Positions 46,970-58,447 of a DNA stretch of 64,000 nt are shown here, piece after piece. The stretch's first letter is position 1, and each line of letters begins with the position of its first letter. Below the pieces are notes generated by a model. It saw only the letters and a list, made by a program, of their open reading frames with translations. It did not search any database and was not told where the DNA came from. The stretch is from Berberis thunbergii. Its lineage: Eukaryota; Streptophyta; Magnoliopsida; Ranunculales; Berberidaceae. The stretch is taken from assembly GCA_003290165.1 (NCBI GenBank), contig QNQO01008319.1, forward strand, positions 124,001 through 188,000, given 5' to 3'. The position numbers and the translations under genes were made by a program.

Positions 46970-48936
46970 AGTTTTTCCGCGCACTCTTGGCACTAAACTC
47001 AATTTCGGCCTCCAACTATTGACACCGAACAGTCCAGTCAAACTCCTTAATCATCTCCGCATGCAGAGCTTTTAATTCAGCCTACACTCCATCCACATAA
47101 TCACGGGCAGGCTGCAAGTCATGACAAACAAGGTTCAGTTCATTCTCAAACCGATCCCTCGCGGACACTGCCCCCACCAAGTCGAGCTCAAACGCTTCCA
47201 AGCGAGCCTTCTGAGCCTCCGGCTCAAAGGACCTGGACCTCGCTCCAGTATCTGAGAAAACTTCAAGTTGCTTCCTCAAGGACTCGATCTCGTGAAGAGC
47301 ATCTGAGTATGACTTCTGCAGACGCGACCACTTGATTCATAAATAACATCCCCAACACAAGGTGTTTCTACCCTTTATCTAAATGCTTTCCCAACGTCTT
47401 TCCCACTTGCTCCGGATCACAGTTCGCCAACTAGTCATTCCACTTTCTTATATGCTTCCTTGCAGCGTAAGAGATGTCAACCTCCTGATGCCAAGCTTGG
47501 TTGCTCATCCTTATTACATTTGGAGCAAACAGACTGATTCTTGCATCCGGATGAAGATCATTCGGAGCCTAAATCATCCAATACCGCCCTTAGCAGTCTT
47601 CACTACATCAGGGCCCTCATCAACAACTTTCCCTTGCTCGCAACAACCAACTCTCTCTCACGTGCCGGTCCAGCTTCAGGGGAAGAGGGAAACGAGTTAT
47701 TCATCGGACCTCGTCGTCAGTTGAATATGAGGTCAGGAACGAGATGGAGCACAATACCGACAACAAGAAAGATAACCTTCATCATGACGCCGACGATCAG
47801 ACGACTCTTCAACAGTTTCATGATCCAGAGAGATGCGGAGCTCGAAATCCTTTATTGAAAAAGGGCGACCGTGTGAAGCTTCCATGCTCGCCTACAACAG
47901 CATCCTACTCATAAACTCCGCCTGCTTGGTGCTCAACTTGGTAACATCCTCTACGCCCACCATTTGCAGATATTCTCTCTCCAGGCCAGGAAGAGAAACA
48001 TGGGCCACGACTTGAGCGTCACGCCCCTAAAAAATAACAGTCTCACCAGGTTTTTGCCCGACAACATCACGTCCTTCAAACGAGGCCATACACCTTTGAA
48101 CGGACCTAGACAAAACACGAGATCTCTTTTGATGCACAGGAGAAGGAAAAGCATCATCTATTTCTACCATCCTCAAAGGGCTTGAAACTTTGGAAGCTTC
48201 ATCTTTCGCGAAACAAATGCGCCTTCAAGTTTTGAATTCTTTACCCGATACACAGTGGGAGCCACATGCCAATAAGCCCACAGGCTGCTGAGCTCAACGT
48301 TAGAAGGTTTGACTACATCCTCTACCTCCAGACGAGACATGTCGCGGAACAAATCCAAAATTGCTTTAACTTAATCAGAAAGAGGCGAAGTAGAGAAACT
48401 CCCTGCAAAAATCACAACAAGTCAATCTAATACACAATTGACGCAAACAAGACCGGTGAAGGAATCAATATACTCAATGTTCTAAATTCATGCTCGACCG
48501 AACGACCAGCAAGCTCAAAGTACGGGGAGTTTGCAAAAGTCATGAAACAATACTTCTGCCACAATTTAAAATCATCAGGAAATTTGCCGAAGCAGTCCGG
48601 CAAAGTCAGTACACACGCATCGTGCTCGTTTATCCGAGAAGAAATGAGCAACTGCATCGCCCTCAAAGACACTCGGACACCAGTGCTCTTAGCCCTAATC
48701 AGAATGGCGGTCAAACTCCTATACCCGTTCGACACAAGTTGAGCAGGTGCAATGCTGAAGTATGCCAAGAACTCCCATATCTCCTTGATGTCAGGAAAGC
48801 AGACACCGGATTGAAGCATGCCTCGGTGAAAACAGATAAACCCCTTAGGAGGGTACAATGTCGTCAGATTGTTGCCCAGAGTGTAGAGCAGCAGATCATC
48901 AGGAATCTTGAATGTCTTATGCAGGACTTCAGTCAA
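46970..48936 (-). pseudogene. Antisense gene of Gypsy-2, N-terminal and middle part
   Basis: The minus-strand piece 48936-48427 carries the PF04195-like domain: LYPPKGFICFHRGMLQSG, IKEIWEFLAYFSIAPAQLVS and DCFGKFPDDFKLWQKYCF. The middle (48358-47400) is broken in several frames. A coiled-coil segment follows at 47279-47082 (FELDLVGAVSARDRFENELN). The reading continues to 46970, where X3 interrupts it, and resumes at 40687. A possible TATA box lies upstream (minus-strand TATATAGA, 49108-49115). Several stops make it a pseudogene. Confidence 0.75.
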
Positions 48937-49267
48937 ATTCAGAGAGCAACCTTGCCTAAAAAAACTTATAGCTCATGGCGAGCAGTTCATCAGAAAGTTG
49001 ATCCTAGCCAGCCATGAAAGAAAGTACAAGCTTTCGAAAGTAAAGTCAAAAGCACACCAGATAACTTTATAGAAAGAGTAAACAAATTATACTCCACAAG
49101 CAGGAGATCTATATAGAAAGTTGAGCTCCCGCCTTTCTCGCTTTCAAGTTGGCGCATGCCTAATTATTCAATTCACCGCTCGAGGAAATCTCTCAAACTC
49201 AATTATCATGACTACACTGACGCTTCATGAAATTACCTAGTGGACTGATAAGACGACCCACTAACTC

Positions 49268-49285
49268 GGGGGGGGGGGGGGGGAG
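49268..49285 (+). other. Polypurine tract of Gypsy-2 with a 16-G run
   Basis: ACTC is followed by 16 consecutive G and then AG, four bases before the 3' LTR. Gypsy-1 has six G and Gypsy-3 four at the same place. TAGTGG (49238-49243) and CCACTA (49258-49263) form the conserved hairpin just upstream. The exact G count may be affected by sequencing. Confidence 0.8.
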
Positions 49286-49289
49286 TAAC

Positions 49290-49962
49290 CGATGATACAT
49301 CAAATCGTCCTTTGATCAGCACCATACATATGTCATGATAACCTCGTCAACAGAACGAAGCAAGCCTGATTGCATGCCCAATCCAGCGAGGCCCAAACAA
49401 TAGCAAACCCATCATTGGAAAAATCCAGATAGTCGAGTCCAAGTTACAATGAGCTAGTAAGCCCACACGTCACGCGGTCGGACCCAATACTCGTAAGAAC
49501 TCTAAGGCAAGTATATGAGAGATCTACCCAAGACAGGTAGGCTAGCGACACATCAGATCCGACAAACATATATTATAGGTCGGGCAAGGAAACTTCCTTG
49601 TATAGACAACACTTAGAAATAGAAACCTCTCCCGTGGATCTAGGAGCACGAGTTGTGTAAGGAAACCATCACACATAAACAACTCTCAATCAGAAAATGA
49701 TCTCCACAACAATCACTTCCCCTAAACTACGCCACCAAAGGCCTAGCTGAACGTGGACTCCTTTACTATAAAATGGAGATAAGGTCAATGAACTAGAAGT
49801 ACACAATATAACCCAGTTTACAGTTTTAAGCCTTTCCTAAGCCTTATCCAACTTAAGCATTGGAGTGCCATCAGTTACCACACGATCGTCCTTGGCTCAC
49901 GTTTGCTACCTGTGTAGGTCTATGTAAGCAGCGATGAAGGGGAGCATAAATCAACTACATCA
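49290..49962 (+). repeat. 3' LTR of Gypsy-2
   Basis: 673 bases starting CGATGATACATCA (first T changed to C) and ending CTACATCA, with TATA box TATAAAAT at 49767-49774. It is recognisably homologous to the 5' LTR throughout but with many substitutions, so the element is old. Confidence 0.92.
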
Positions 49963-49967
49963 ATATG

Positions 49968-52510
49968 GATATTTTTGTCTCATATTTTATGCACAAACAA
50001 CACAAAAAGTTTCAGTTTTTTTAGATGCGGAGATCAAAGCACCCACCAAACAATTCAAATAATAAAAAAAAACGCCATTAATGATCTCACTGAGAAATTC
50101 AATCCAAATTCATTTACACATTTATAGCAAAATCCAAAATGTAAGAAACTCAATTCAGATACCAAAACCTAAACCCTAGAGACCAAAATTGGATCTTTAA
50201 TCATTTCAGTTTGAACAAACACGAAAAAATATAACTTCCAGAGAAATTCATGAACCTCACACATCACATCTCATGTCAAACCCATAAAAAACCCCAATCA
50301 CCAAAACTTCAACACAAATCCAAAAACCCACCAAACACAAACCAAAACAAAAACCACCCCAAACCTCAAAATTCAACAAGGAACAATAACTCAATTGAAT
50401 CACCTTCAAAGAACCACCAAATTAACCTCAATTTAATGCAAATATCTCCGATCATGTGACAAAAACATTAAAAAACTCATAAATTTGAAGAAACCCACAT
50501 CACAATTCAATCATATCTGTCTAAAAACACAAAAATTTTGAAAATTTCCTTAAAAAATGTTGTTTTTATTTCCTTCTTCAAACCAAAACCCTCTAGAAAC
50601 CACCTTGGTATTGCTTAAACCCCAACTCTTATGCCCTTGAGCAAATCGATTGAACATGGAGGATGAAGACACGCTGTCGAATGTCGATTAAACAGGGAGG
50701 AAGAAGATGCACAATAGAACATATTGATTGATCAAGGAAGAGGAAGACACATTATCGAATGTCGATTGAGAAAGGATGAGGAAAATGCACCGCATCAGAA
50801 AATTTTGACTGAAAAATGGAAAATCGTTATTTTTTGTTTTGGCAAAAAAATAAAATTTACAAAAACTGACAAAAAAACCATTAGGAAAACTATGAACTTG
50901 TATTTCGCCATTTTTCTTGTCATAATTAAAAAGCACAATTTTTGGCAAAATTTCGTGAAACTAATTCCTTGCACTCGCCCATGAAACATGTGATGCTCAT
51001 AAAAGTCGACTTGAAATGAATTAAACATGGTAATGGCTAAAATTTATTAGTATTAAACATGTGAGTACTTAAGAAGTTAAAAAAAAACTGGAAAAATAAT
51101 CAAAAACTCAATATGAGATTATGAAACAGAACCTGGTTTTGACCAGGTTTGCAGAATATCAAGCGAACCCAAGACGTACCCTCGCACAACCTAATGAGAC
51201 AGAGACCAAAATAGTGAGAAACAACAAAATGCAAAGACCTTTGCAAACTTGTGTCATTCGCTCGTAGGACCTCTACAATGGGGCAAAAAATTGGACTATA
51301 TCCAAAACATTTCTTTTTTTGTAATTTCTATGTTTTTGTATACTTATAAGAAAGATATTCTAGCCCCCAAATATCTCTTTGACATTCCCTTAAAAATCCA
51401 TATTTTTGGGATTCTGAAGTCGACTTTTTCAAGTTTTTGGAGGAAGTGTTGAAAAACAAAAAGGAATGTTGACCAAATGTCTATTGTCGTGTGGAAGCCA
51501 TAAATGAAACAAAAGTTGGCAATTTTTTTTAGCAAAACTTAAAAAATTGTGGTTACGAAAGCAGTCACATTAAATCTTGTGATTTCATAAACAAAGCTCA
51601 CAGAGAGGCATGCCAATGTTGTCTAGACTACTAATGCAACGCTTCCTCTACCATCTTTTTCACCACTGTCAATGCTTCATCCACCATCACCACCACCCAT
51701 TTTTCCCCTACCAACTGGATATGGATGGTAATGGGGGGATCGGGGGGAGGGGGATTTGAAAAATCCATCCTCGCCATGCCAGGGATCGCGAATCCCTGAA
51801 TCTTCCCCAAATAACCGATTATAAATTTATTTTAAAATCATCCTCGCTCTATTACGGATGGCAGATATCCGTTTAAAAAAACTGTATTCTAACTCTTAGA
51901 TCTACTGATGAAAAGAAGGTTGTGTGGTTGTGACTGAAAAAAGAGACTGCGAAAGAAGGGGCAGGCGTGAAAGGGATTGGACGAATAAGGCCATCAGGGA
52001 TGTGCAAGACGGAGGGATCAAGCAAGGAGAAAGGAGTGGATAGAGAGATGAAACATGCAAGAGAGGGACCAGATGGAGGAGGTGATTGGGGTTGTGTGAG
52101 AGGGAAAGATCAGGCAAGGACAAATGGTTGGATGGAGAGAGGAGCAGGCAATCAGGTTGGTTTAATGGTGTGTATCGACGAGGATTTTTTTGTTTGTTTG
52201 TGTGTGGTTGTGAAGGGGATCGATTGGTTTAGGGATTTGTTCTCTTCATCTGCAGTTGCTTCTCTTAGATCAAAGAATGGAAATTTGGGGCGGCATCCCA
52301 ACCCGCAATCTCGATCCCATCCCGATCTAGAGTGGGATGGGATCTAGATGAAGATATTCAATCCCGCCCATCCCGTCCTGATTTGAAATTTTTAATATTT
52401 ATTATTAATAGTTTAAATATATTTATTATGAATGCTCTTGTAGTTGGGGGTGGGTTTTTTCCTCTTAGTAACGTGCAACCTTTTAGTGTGTGTATCTTTT
52501 ATGTGAACAT
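49968..52510. other. Intergenic stretch without a recognised gene
   Basis: 50100-50470 is A/C-rich with an AAACCCTAG telo-box at about 50172 and could be an old promoter or leader. 50650-50800 holds two copies of a GAAGACAC...TCGAATGTCGATT block about 80 bases apart. 51720-52380 is rich in GGGATGGG/CCCATCCC words and may be the left part of a repeat whose other half is at 61870-62005. No coding region is supported. Confidence 0.45.
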
Positions 52511-52904
52511 ACATATTGATGATACATCAAATCATTTTCTAATCAGCATCGTACTCATGTCATGATAATCTAGTCAATAGAAAGAAGCAGGTCTGATTGC
52601 ACACCCAATCCAACAAGGCCTAAATAGCAGCAAGCTTATCATTGGCAGAATCTAGACAGTCGAGTCTGAGTTGCAATGAGCTAGTAAGCCCACACATCAC
52701 ACAGCTGGGCCCAATACTCGTAAGACCTCTAAGGCAAGTATCTGAGAGATCTATTCAAGACAGGCAGGCTAGCGACACATTGGATCCGACTAGGAAACAT
52801 ATATTAGAGTATAAGTCGAGCAAGGAAACTTCCTTGCATTGACAACACTCAGAAGGGAAATCTCTCATGCAAATCTAGGAGCACAAGTAGTATAGGGAAA
52901 CAGA

Positions 52905-53580
52905 TGATGCACAAAAATGGTCGCATCCTTGAGCCATACACGTGTCATGATGATCTCGAGGAATTACAGGCCCCGACGTCAGTCCAAAACTGATCAGGCC
53001 CAAGTGGTACCAAGCCTGCCTAATTCAGTCTGCCAGACGGACCCGAACTCTTACATAATGTTAGGCCCACACATCTCACAGCTATCCTCAATACTCGTAA
53101 TTCCTACTAAGGCAAGTATCTCGAGGATCAGCTTCAGACATGCAATTACAGCAACTGTATGTTTTCAACTAGGAAGCAAATACCAGAGTACATTCCACGT
53201 AGGGAAAATTTCTTCTTTGGATTGCTCTTAGATTCAGAACTATCTCCCCTGTATGTAAAAGCACAAGGCTAACATGCAACTTCCCTTTTACAGCACGACT
53301 CCTAACTAGAAAATGATCACCACAAAGATCTCCTTCCTAAACTACACCTTTGATGACTTGGTAGAACAAAAACTCCTGAGCTATAAATAAGACACGAGGT
53401 TGGTAAGCTAAGGTACACTACGAATTTCCTATTTATAGCATTATACGTTCCTCAAATTCTTGTCTGACTTTAGCATCAAAGTTCCATCAGCCACCACAAT
53501 GGTGGTCCGTGGCTCACGTGTGTTACTTGTGCAGGTCAGCGGAACTAGGTAAAAGCAGAGAGCGAAAAACGACTGCATCA
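52905..53580 (+). repeat. 5' LTR of Gypsy-3
   Basis: 676 bases ending GACTGCATCA, with TATA box TATAAATA at 53392-53399. It is only distantly related to the Gypsy-2 LTR, but shares the CACCACAA-GGTGGTCC-TGGCTCACGT block near the end. Confidence 0.92.
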
Positions 53581-53583
53581 GTT

Positions 53584-53601
53584 TGGAGTCGTCTGTGGGA
53601 A
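53584..53601 (+). other. Primer binding site of Gypsy-3
   Basis: TGGAGTCGTCTGTGGGAA lies three bases after the LTR, in the same place as in Gypsy-1 and Gypsy-2, with two or three changes from TGGCGCCGTCTGTGGGGA. Confidence 0.7.
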
Positions 53602-53654
53602 CGACAAAGTTTATAACTTTTCACTAGCACCGTCTCCCTTCAAAATCCAGAGAG

Positions 53655-54715
53655 ATGGTGACTACTAGATCACACATTAACATAGAACAAGGGGACACGT
53701 CAGATGCTCAGGCGGGCGTTGTACCACCTTTTTCTGCAATTCCGGTCATGCATGGACAATAGACTCACGCCCCCGCGTCGACGACAACAACGATGGACTC
53801 TAAAATAGAGATGATGTCATCTTAAATACAGCAGATTACTAAAGCAGTGGAAGCTCTCACGCGACAAAATCCATCGCTCGCAAATGGAAACCAGGAGCAG
53901 CACATGCCTCCATTTTCAGGGAACATCAGAGAGCAAGCATAGGAGAGCCAAGCCCCTGCTAGCTCTCATTAGACTAGAGAAGGTTGTGCGGCTAACGCTG
54001 AGCCCGCCGCTAGGGCAGAGAGTCTTGACCCTCTGAACCCCCTCCGCAAAGGGGCACATGTTCCGAATGTGTTGTATCGTCTCCCACAGTTTGTGGGTCG
54101 AATCATGAATGAGGCCCTTCCGAGGAAGTTCACTCCCTGAAGCTTGACTTCTACGATGGAACCTCTGACCCATTCGACCACCTGCGCCATCACCGACACG
54201 TGATGGCTCTCAAAGAAGGATCCGAGTCGGTGATGTACAAGACTTTTCCAACTAGCCTGAAGAAGTCAGCACTATCGTGGTTCCACAGCCTTTCGCCAAG
54301 GTCAATCGATTCCTTCAAGACTCTAGCAAAAAAGTTTCTGACATGTTTTGTTGGGAGCCATCATTTTCGAAAAGGCCCACACTACATACTCTCTAAAACA
54401 GAAGTCCGATGAGATACTAAGAGAGTATGTCATGCGCTTCAACAACGAGCTGACTCTCATTGACGGATACAACAACGACACATCCGTGACAGCCTTCACT
54501 GAGGGCCTCAAAGAGGGAAAGCTCTATGAAGACCTCACCTTGGAGCCCCCTCTAGACATGATGGATCTCCTTAAGAGTGCCCAGAAACACATTACCTTGG
54601 AGGAGTTGAGGACCGTGAAGAGGAAACCAAAGGAGAGAAGAAACCTTCAACTCCTAAGGACAAGAAAGAGGGAAAGAGACGCAAAGATGAAGAAACAGCA
54701 GGTCAGACCCTAGTC
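53655..54715 (+). pseudogene. Decayed gag of Gypsy-3
   Basis: The reading starts MVTTRSHINIEQGDTSDAQ, parallel to the Gypsy-2 gag start, with several in-frame stops. The capsid region is well preserved at 54200-54710: MMALKEGSESVMYKTF, SALSWFHSLSPRSIDSFKTL, EYVMRFNNELTLIDGYNN, and VTAFTEGLKEGKLYEDL in an overlapping frame. A basic stretch (KRKPKERR...) ends it. The zinc knuckle is not seen. 54716-55009 is a remnant without recognised motifs. Confidence 0.87.
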
Positions 54716-55009
54716 GGTCTAGGCCAGAAAAAACCTCTAACTACATTGGATCCAGAGCTGTGACACCCCTCAATTTTAGCTTGTCAGACGTACTAAAATC
54801 CATGAAAAACTGGGAAGATCTGAAATGGCCCCCAAAGCAGCGCAGATACCCCTCCAAGCATGACAACAAGTTATACAAGAGATCAGTGATGAGACCCCTG
54901 CTTCGATGTCTATCACCTTAGAGGCAAGCCAGGTCTTGGGAAACATCCACAACAGTATATGCAAGAATCATCCGGGCAGGAGAACCCTCGCCCATAAAGC
55001 CCTAACTCT

Positions 55010-55990
55010 AGGGTACTATTGCTGACCACGCAGCGAGACGCCAAAGATATTTTTCACAGATGCGACAAGTGTCAAAGGTTCGCACCATACATGCATATGT
55101 CGTCCCAACCACTAACTCTGATGACTAGTCTGTGGCCATTCGCGTAATGGGGAACGGACATAGTCGGACATCTCCCGGCATCGATCGGTAAAAAGTTCCT
55201 TCATATGGCCACCGACTACTTCACTAAGTAGGTCGAGGTCGAGCCCCTATCCAAAATCGGGCAAGTCCAGATCGAAAAATTCATATGGGCCACCATTGTC
55301 TGTAGATTTGGCATTCCTAGAATATTGGTCAGCAACAACGGAACCCAGTTTGAAGGTAGCAATGTCAAGAAACTGTGCAAAAGTTTGAGTATTGATCACC
55401 ACTTCTCATTGCCAAGGCACCCCCAAGCCAACAACCAAGTGGAGGTCACCAATCGGACGATCCTAGAGGCCATCAAAAGAAAGCTCAACGCAGTCAAAAG
55501 GAAATGGGTTCCAGAGTTACCGGGAATACTCTGGGCGTATCAGACAACCAAAATAGTCCCTACCCAAGAGACACCTTTCGCCCTAGCATACGGGTCGGAA
55601 GTTATGGCTCCGGTAGAACTCAAAGTGCCAACCTTCCAAACGGAGGAGTTCAGATCTGACGGCAACGACAAAGCCTTGCGCGTAGGGCTAGACCTCCTTG
55701 ATGAAAAGTGGGATCTATCCTCCGCAAAGATAGCCGCCTACCAATAGCGAATGGCGCAATATTACAACAAGAATGTCAAACCACACGAGTTCATGGTGGG
55801 AGATTGGGTACTTAGAAAAACCCAGTAAAACACCAAAGAAGTCGGTGTGGGAAAACTAAACCTAAACTGAGAAAGACCTTACAGAGTCACCAAGGTCAAC
55901 AGGCCGGGAATGTACGGACTGGAAGATGCAGACGTCGATGGGCTTAAACAACCATGGAATGTAGAACATCTCAAAAAATATTATCAATAA
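55010..55990 (+). pseudogene. Integrase of Gypsy-3 (chimeric junction with gag)
   Basis: It begins at the end of the HHCC zinc domain (RCDKCQRFAPYMHM). The core has GTDIVGHLP (first Asp kept), then VSNNGTQFEG where the second catalytic Asp is usually present (SDNGTQF type) and is Asn here. The Glu is kept in NNQVEVTNRTI. It continues LPGILWAYQTTKIVPTQETP and FALAYGSEVMAPVE, and ends with the C-terminal WNVEHLKKYYQ and a stop at 55988-55990. Three or four internal stops are present. This is the normal end of a Tat-type polyprotein, so the missing part is internal (protease-RT-RNase H). Confidence 0.93.
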
Positions 55991-56024
55991 ATTATTTGTT
56001 TTACCAAAACTTCCACTGATGTCC

Positions 56025-58230
56025 GTTACAATCCTCGGCCAAACTCGAATATCAGCCCAATGCTTAGTCCACTGTGCGCAGACCACGACGATCGAGGAAG
56101 TCGGAGTTTAGTTAGCGCTTGTTCGCTGATGACGATGACTCGCCAAGGGATCATTACTCTCCAACAGACAATGATCGTCAAACTTACCAGGTAAACTTAG
56201 TAAGTTCGTGACTAATGACGACGACTTCTGGTGCCCAACGCCTAGTCCTCTACATGCGGACCACGACGACCAAAGAAGGGGGAGTCTAGTCAGTGCTTGT
56301 CCACTGATGATGATGACTCACCAAGGGATCATTGCTCTCCAATAGACAACGATCACCGAACTTACCAGGTAAGCTTAGTCAGTTTGTGACAGATGAAGAT
56401 GGCTTCTGGTGCCCAACGCCTAGTCCACTATGCGCGGACCACAACGGGCGAGGAAGTGAGAATGAAAGTCTAGTCGATGCTTGTTTGCTGATGACGACAA
56501 CTCGCCAAGGGATCATTGCTCTCCAAAAGAAAATGATCACCAAACTTACCAGGTAAGCTTAGTCAGTTCGCGATTGATGACGACAGCTTCTGGTACCCAA
56601 CGCCTAGTCTACTGCGCGCGCAGACCATGACATTCGAGGAAGTAGAGTCTAGTCAGCACTTGTCCACTGATGACTATGGCTCACCAAGGGATCATTGCTT
56701 TCCAACAGACAATGATCGCTAAACTTACCAGGTAAGCTTAGTCAGTTCATGACTGATGATGACGACTGCTGGTGCCCAACACCTAATCAGTTGTGCGCGG
56801 ACCACGACGGCTGAGGAAGTGGGAGTCTAGTCAGCGTTTGTCCGCTAATGACGATGACTCACCAAGGGATCATTGCTCTTCAACAGACAATGATTGTCGA
56901 ACTTACTAGGTAAGCTTAGTTCGTTCGCGACTGATGACGATGACTTCTGGTACCCCACGCCTAGTCCTCTTTGCGCGAACCACGACGGTCGAGAAAGTGA
57001 GAGTCTAGTTAGCACTTGTCTGCTAATGACGACGATTCGCCAAGGGATCATTGCCCTCCAATAGACAATGATCGCCGAACTTGCTAGGTCAACTTAGTCA
57101 GTTCACGACTGATGACGATGGCTTCTGATGCCCAACGCCTAGTCTGCTACGCGCGGACCACGATGGTCGATGAAGTGGGAGTCTAGTCAGCGCTTGTTCG
57201 CTGATGACGACGACTCGCCAAGGGATCATATCTCTCCAATAGACAACGATCACCGAACTTACCAGGTTAGCTTAGTCAGTTCCAACTGATGATGACGACT
57301 TTTTGGTGCTCAATGCCTAGTCCATTGTGTGCGGACCACGACGGTCGAGGAAGTGGGAGTCTAGTCAGTACTTATCCGCTAATGACGACTACTCGCCAAG
57401 GGATCATTGCTTTCCAATAGACAATGATAGCCAAACTTACTAGGTAAGCTTAGTCAGTTCACAACTGATGACGACGGCTTCTGGTGCCCAACCCTTAGTC
57501 CGCTATGTGCGGACCATGACGGCTGAGGAAGTGGGAGTCTAGTCAGCGTTTTTTCGCTGATGACGACTACTCACCAAGGATCATTGTTCTCCAACAAACA
57601 ATGATCGCTGAATTTACCACTTAAGCTTAGTCAATTCGCAACTGATGACGACGGCTTCTGGTGCCCAATGCCCAGTCCGCTGTGCGCGGACCACGATGGC
57701 TGAGGTTGTGGGAGTCTAGTTAGCGCTTGTTCATTGACGATGATGACTCGCCAAGGGATCATTGCCTTCCAACAGACAATAACCACCGAACTTACCATGT
57801 AAGCTTAGTTAGTTCGCGACTGATAATGACGACTTCTGTTGCCCAATGCCTAGCCCATTGTGTGTGTACCACGACGATCGAGGAATTAGGAGTCTAGTCA
57901 AAGCTTGCCCGTTGATGATGACAACTCGCCAAGGGATCATTGCTCTCCAACATACAATGATCGCCGAACTTACCAGGTAAGTCTAGTCAGCGTTTGTTCG
58001 CTGATGATGATCACTCGCCAAAGGATCATTGCTATCCAACAGACAATGATCGCCAAACTTACCAGGTAAATTTAGTTAATTCGTGACTGATGACAACGGC
58101 TACTGGTGCCCAAAGCCTAGTCCTCCATTAGCAAATCACGACGACTGAAGGTGTAGGAGCCTAGTTTGTGCCTATCTGCTAACGACTCACCAAGAAGTCA
58201 TTATAGATAATGATCGATGGAACATGGTCA
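56025..58230. repeat. 178-bp tandem array (about 12 copies) in Gypsy-3
   Basis: AACTTACCAGGTAAGCTTAGTCAGTTCG recurs at about 56181, 56359, 56543, 56722, 56900, 57078, 57256, 57434, 57611, 57789 and 57967, with a partial unit at 58057. Spacing is 177-184, mostly 178. Each unit also contains GCCAAGGGATCATTGCTCTCCAA and CCAACGCCTAGTCC. It follows the pol stop directly and precedes the antisense gene. Unit length is near that of a nucleosome repeat. Confidence 0.96.
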
Positions 58231-58447
58231 ACCTTCGACCAACAATGATTTATGTTGATTAACACCTAATATGTCACAAGGTTAATGACAACAATCCAAA
58301 ACAACAATATATTTTTTTTTCTGACAAAGACAAGCATTCCGCCTAATAATACAAGTTCTATGATCTTCAAAGCATCTCAAATGAACGCGACAACACGGGG
58401 AAAAATAATACCTTTTTGTCTTTCCGGGAAATGACGTTACAACCATT

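Larger units (their letters stand above)
32866..49962 (+). mobile_element. Gypsy-2: non-autonomous Ty3/Gypsy (Tat-like) element with nested insertions
   Basis: A perfect 5-bp duplication, ATATG, flanks it (32861-32865 and 49963-49967). LTRs are 32866-33549 and 49290-49962. Two later insertions (35312-37330 and 40688-46969) inflate it to 17.1 kb; without them it is about 8.8 kb. The internal order is gag, protease fragment, non-coding spacer, 56-bp array, longer-period array, antisense gene, purine tract. No RT, RNase H or integrase is recognisable. Confidence 0.93.

Noticed and set aside
50250..50459. Lys/Asn-rich 69-codon frame near a telo-box
   Set aside because: A/C-rich composition only, with no homology; at most an old leader sequence.
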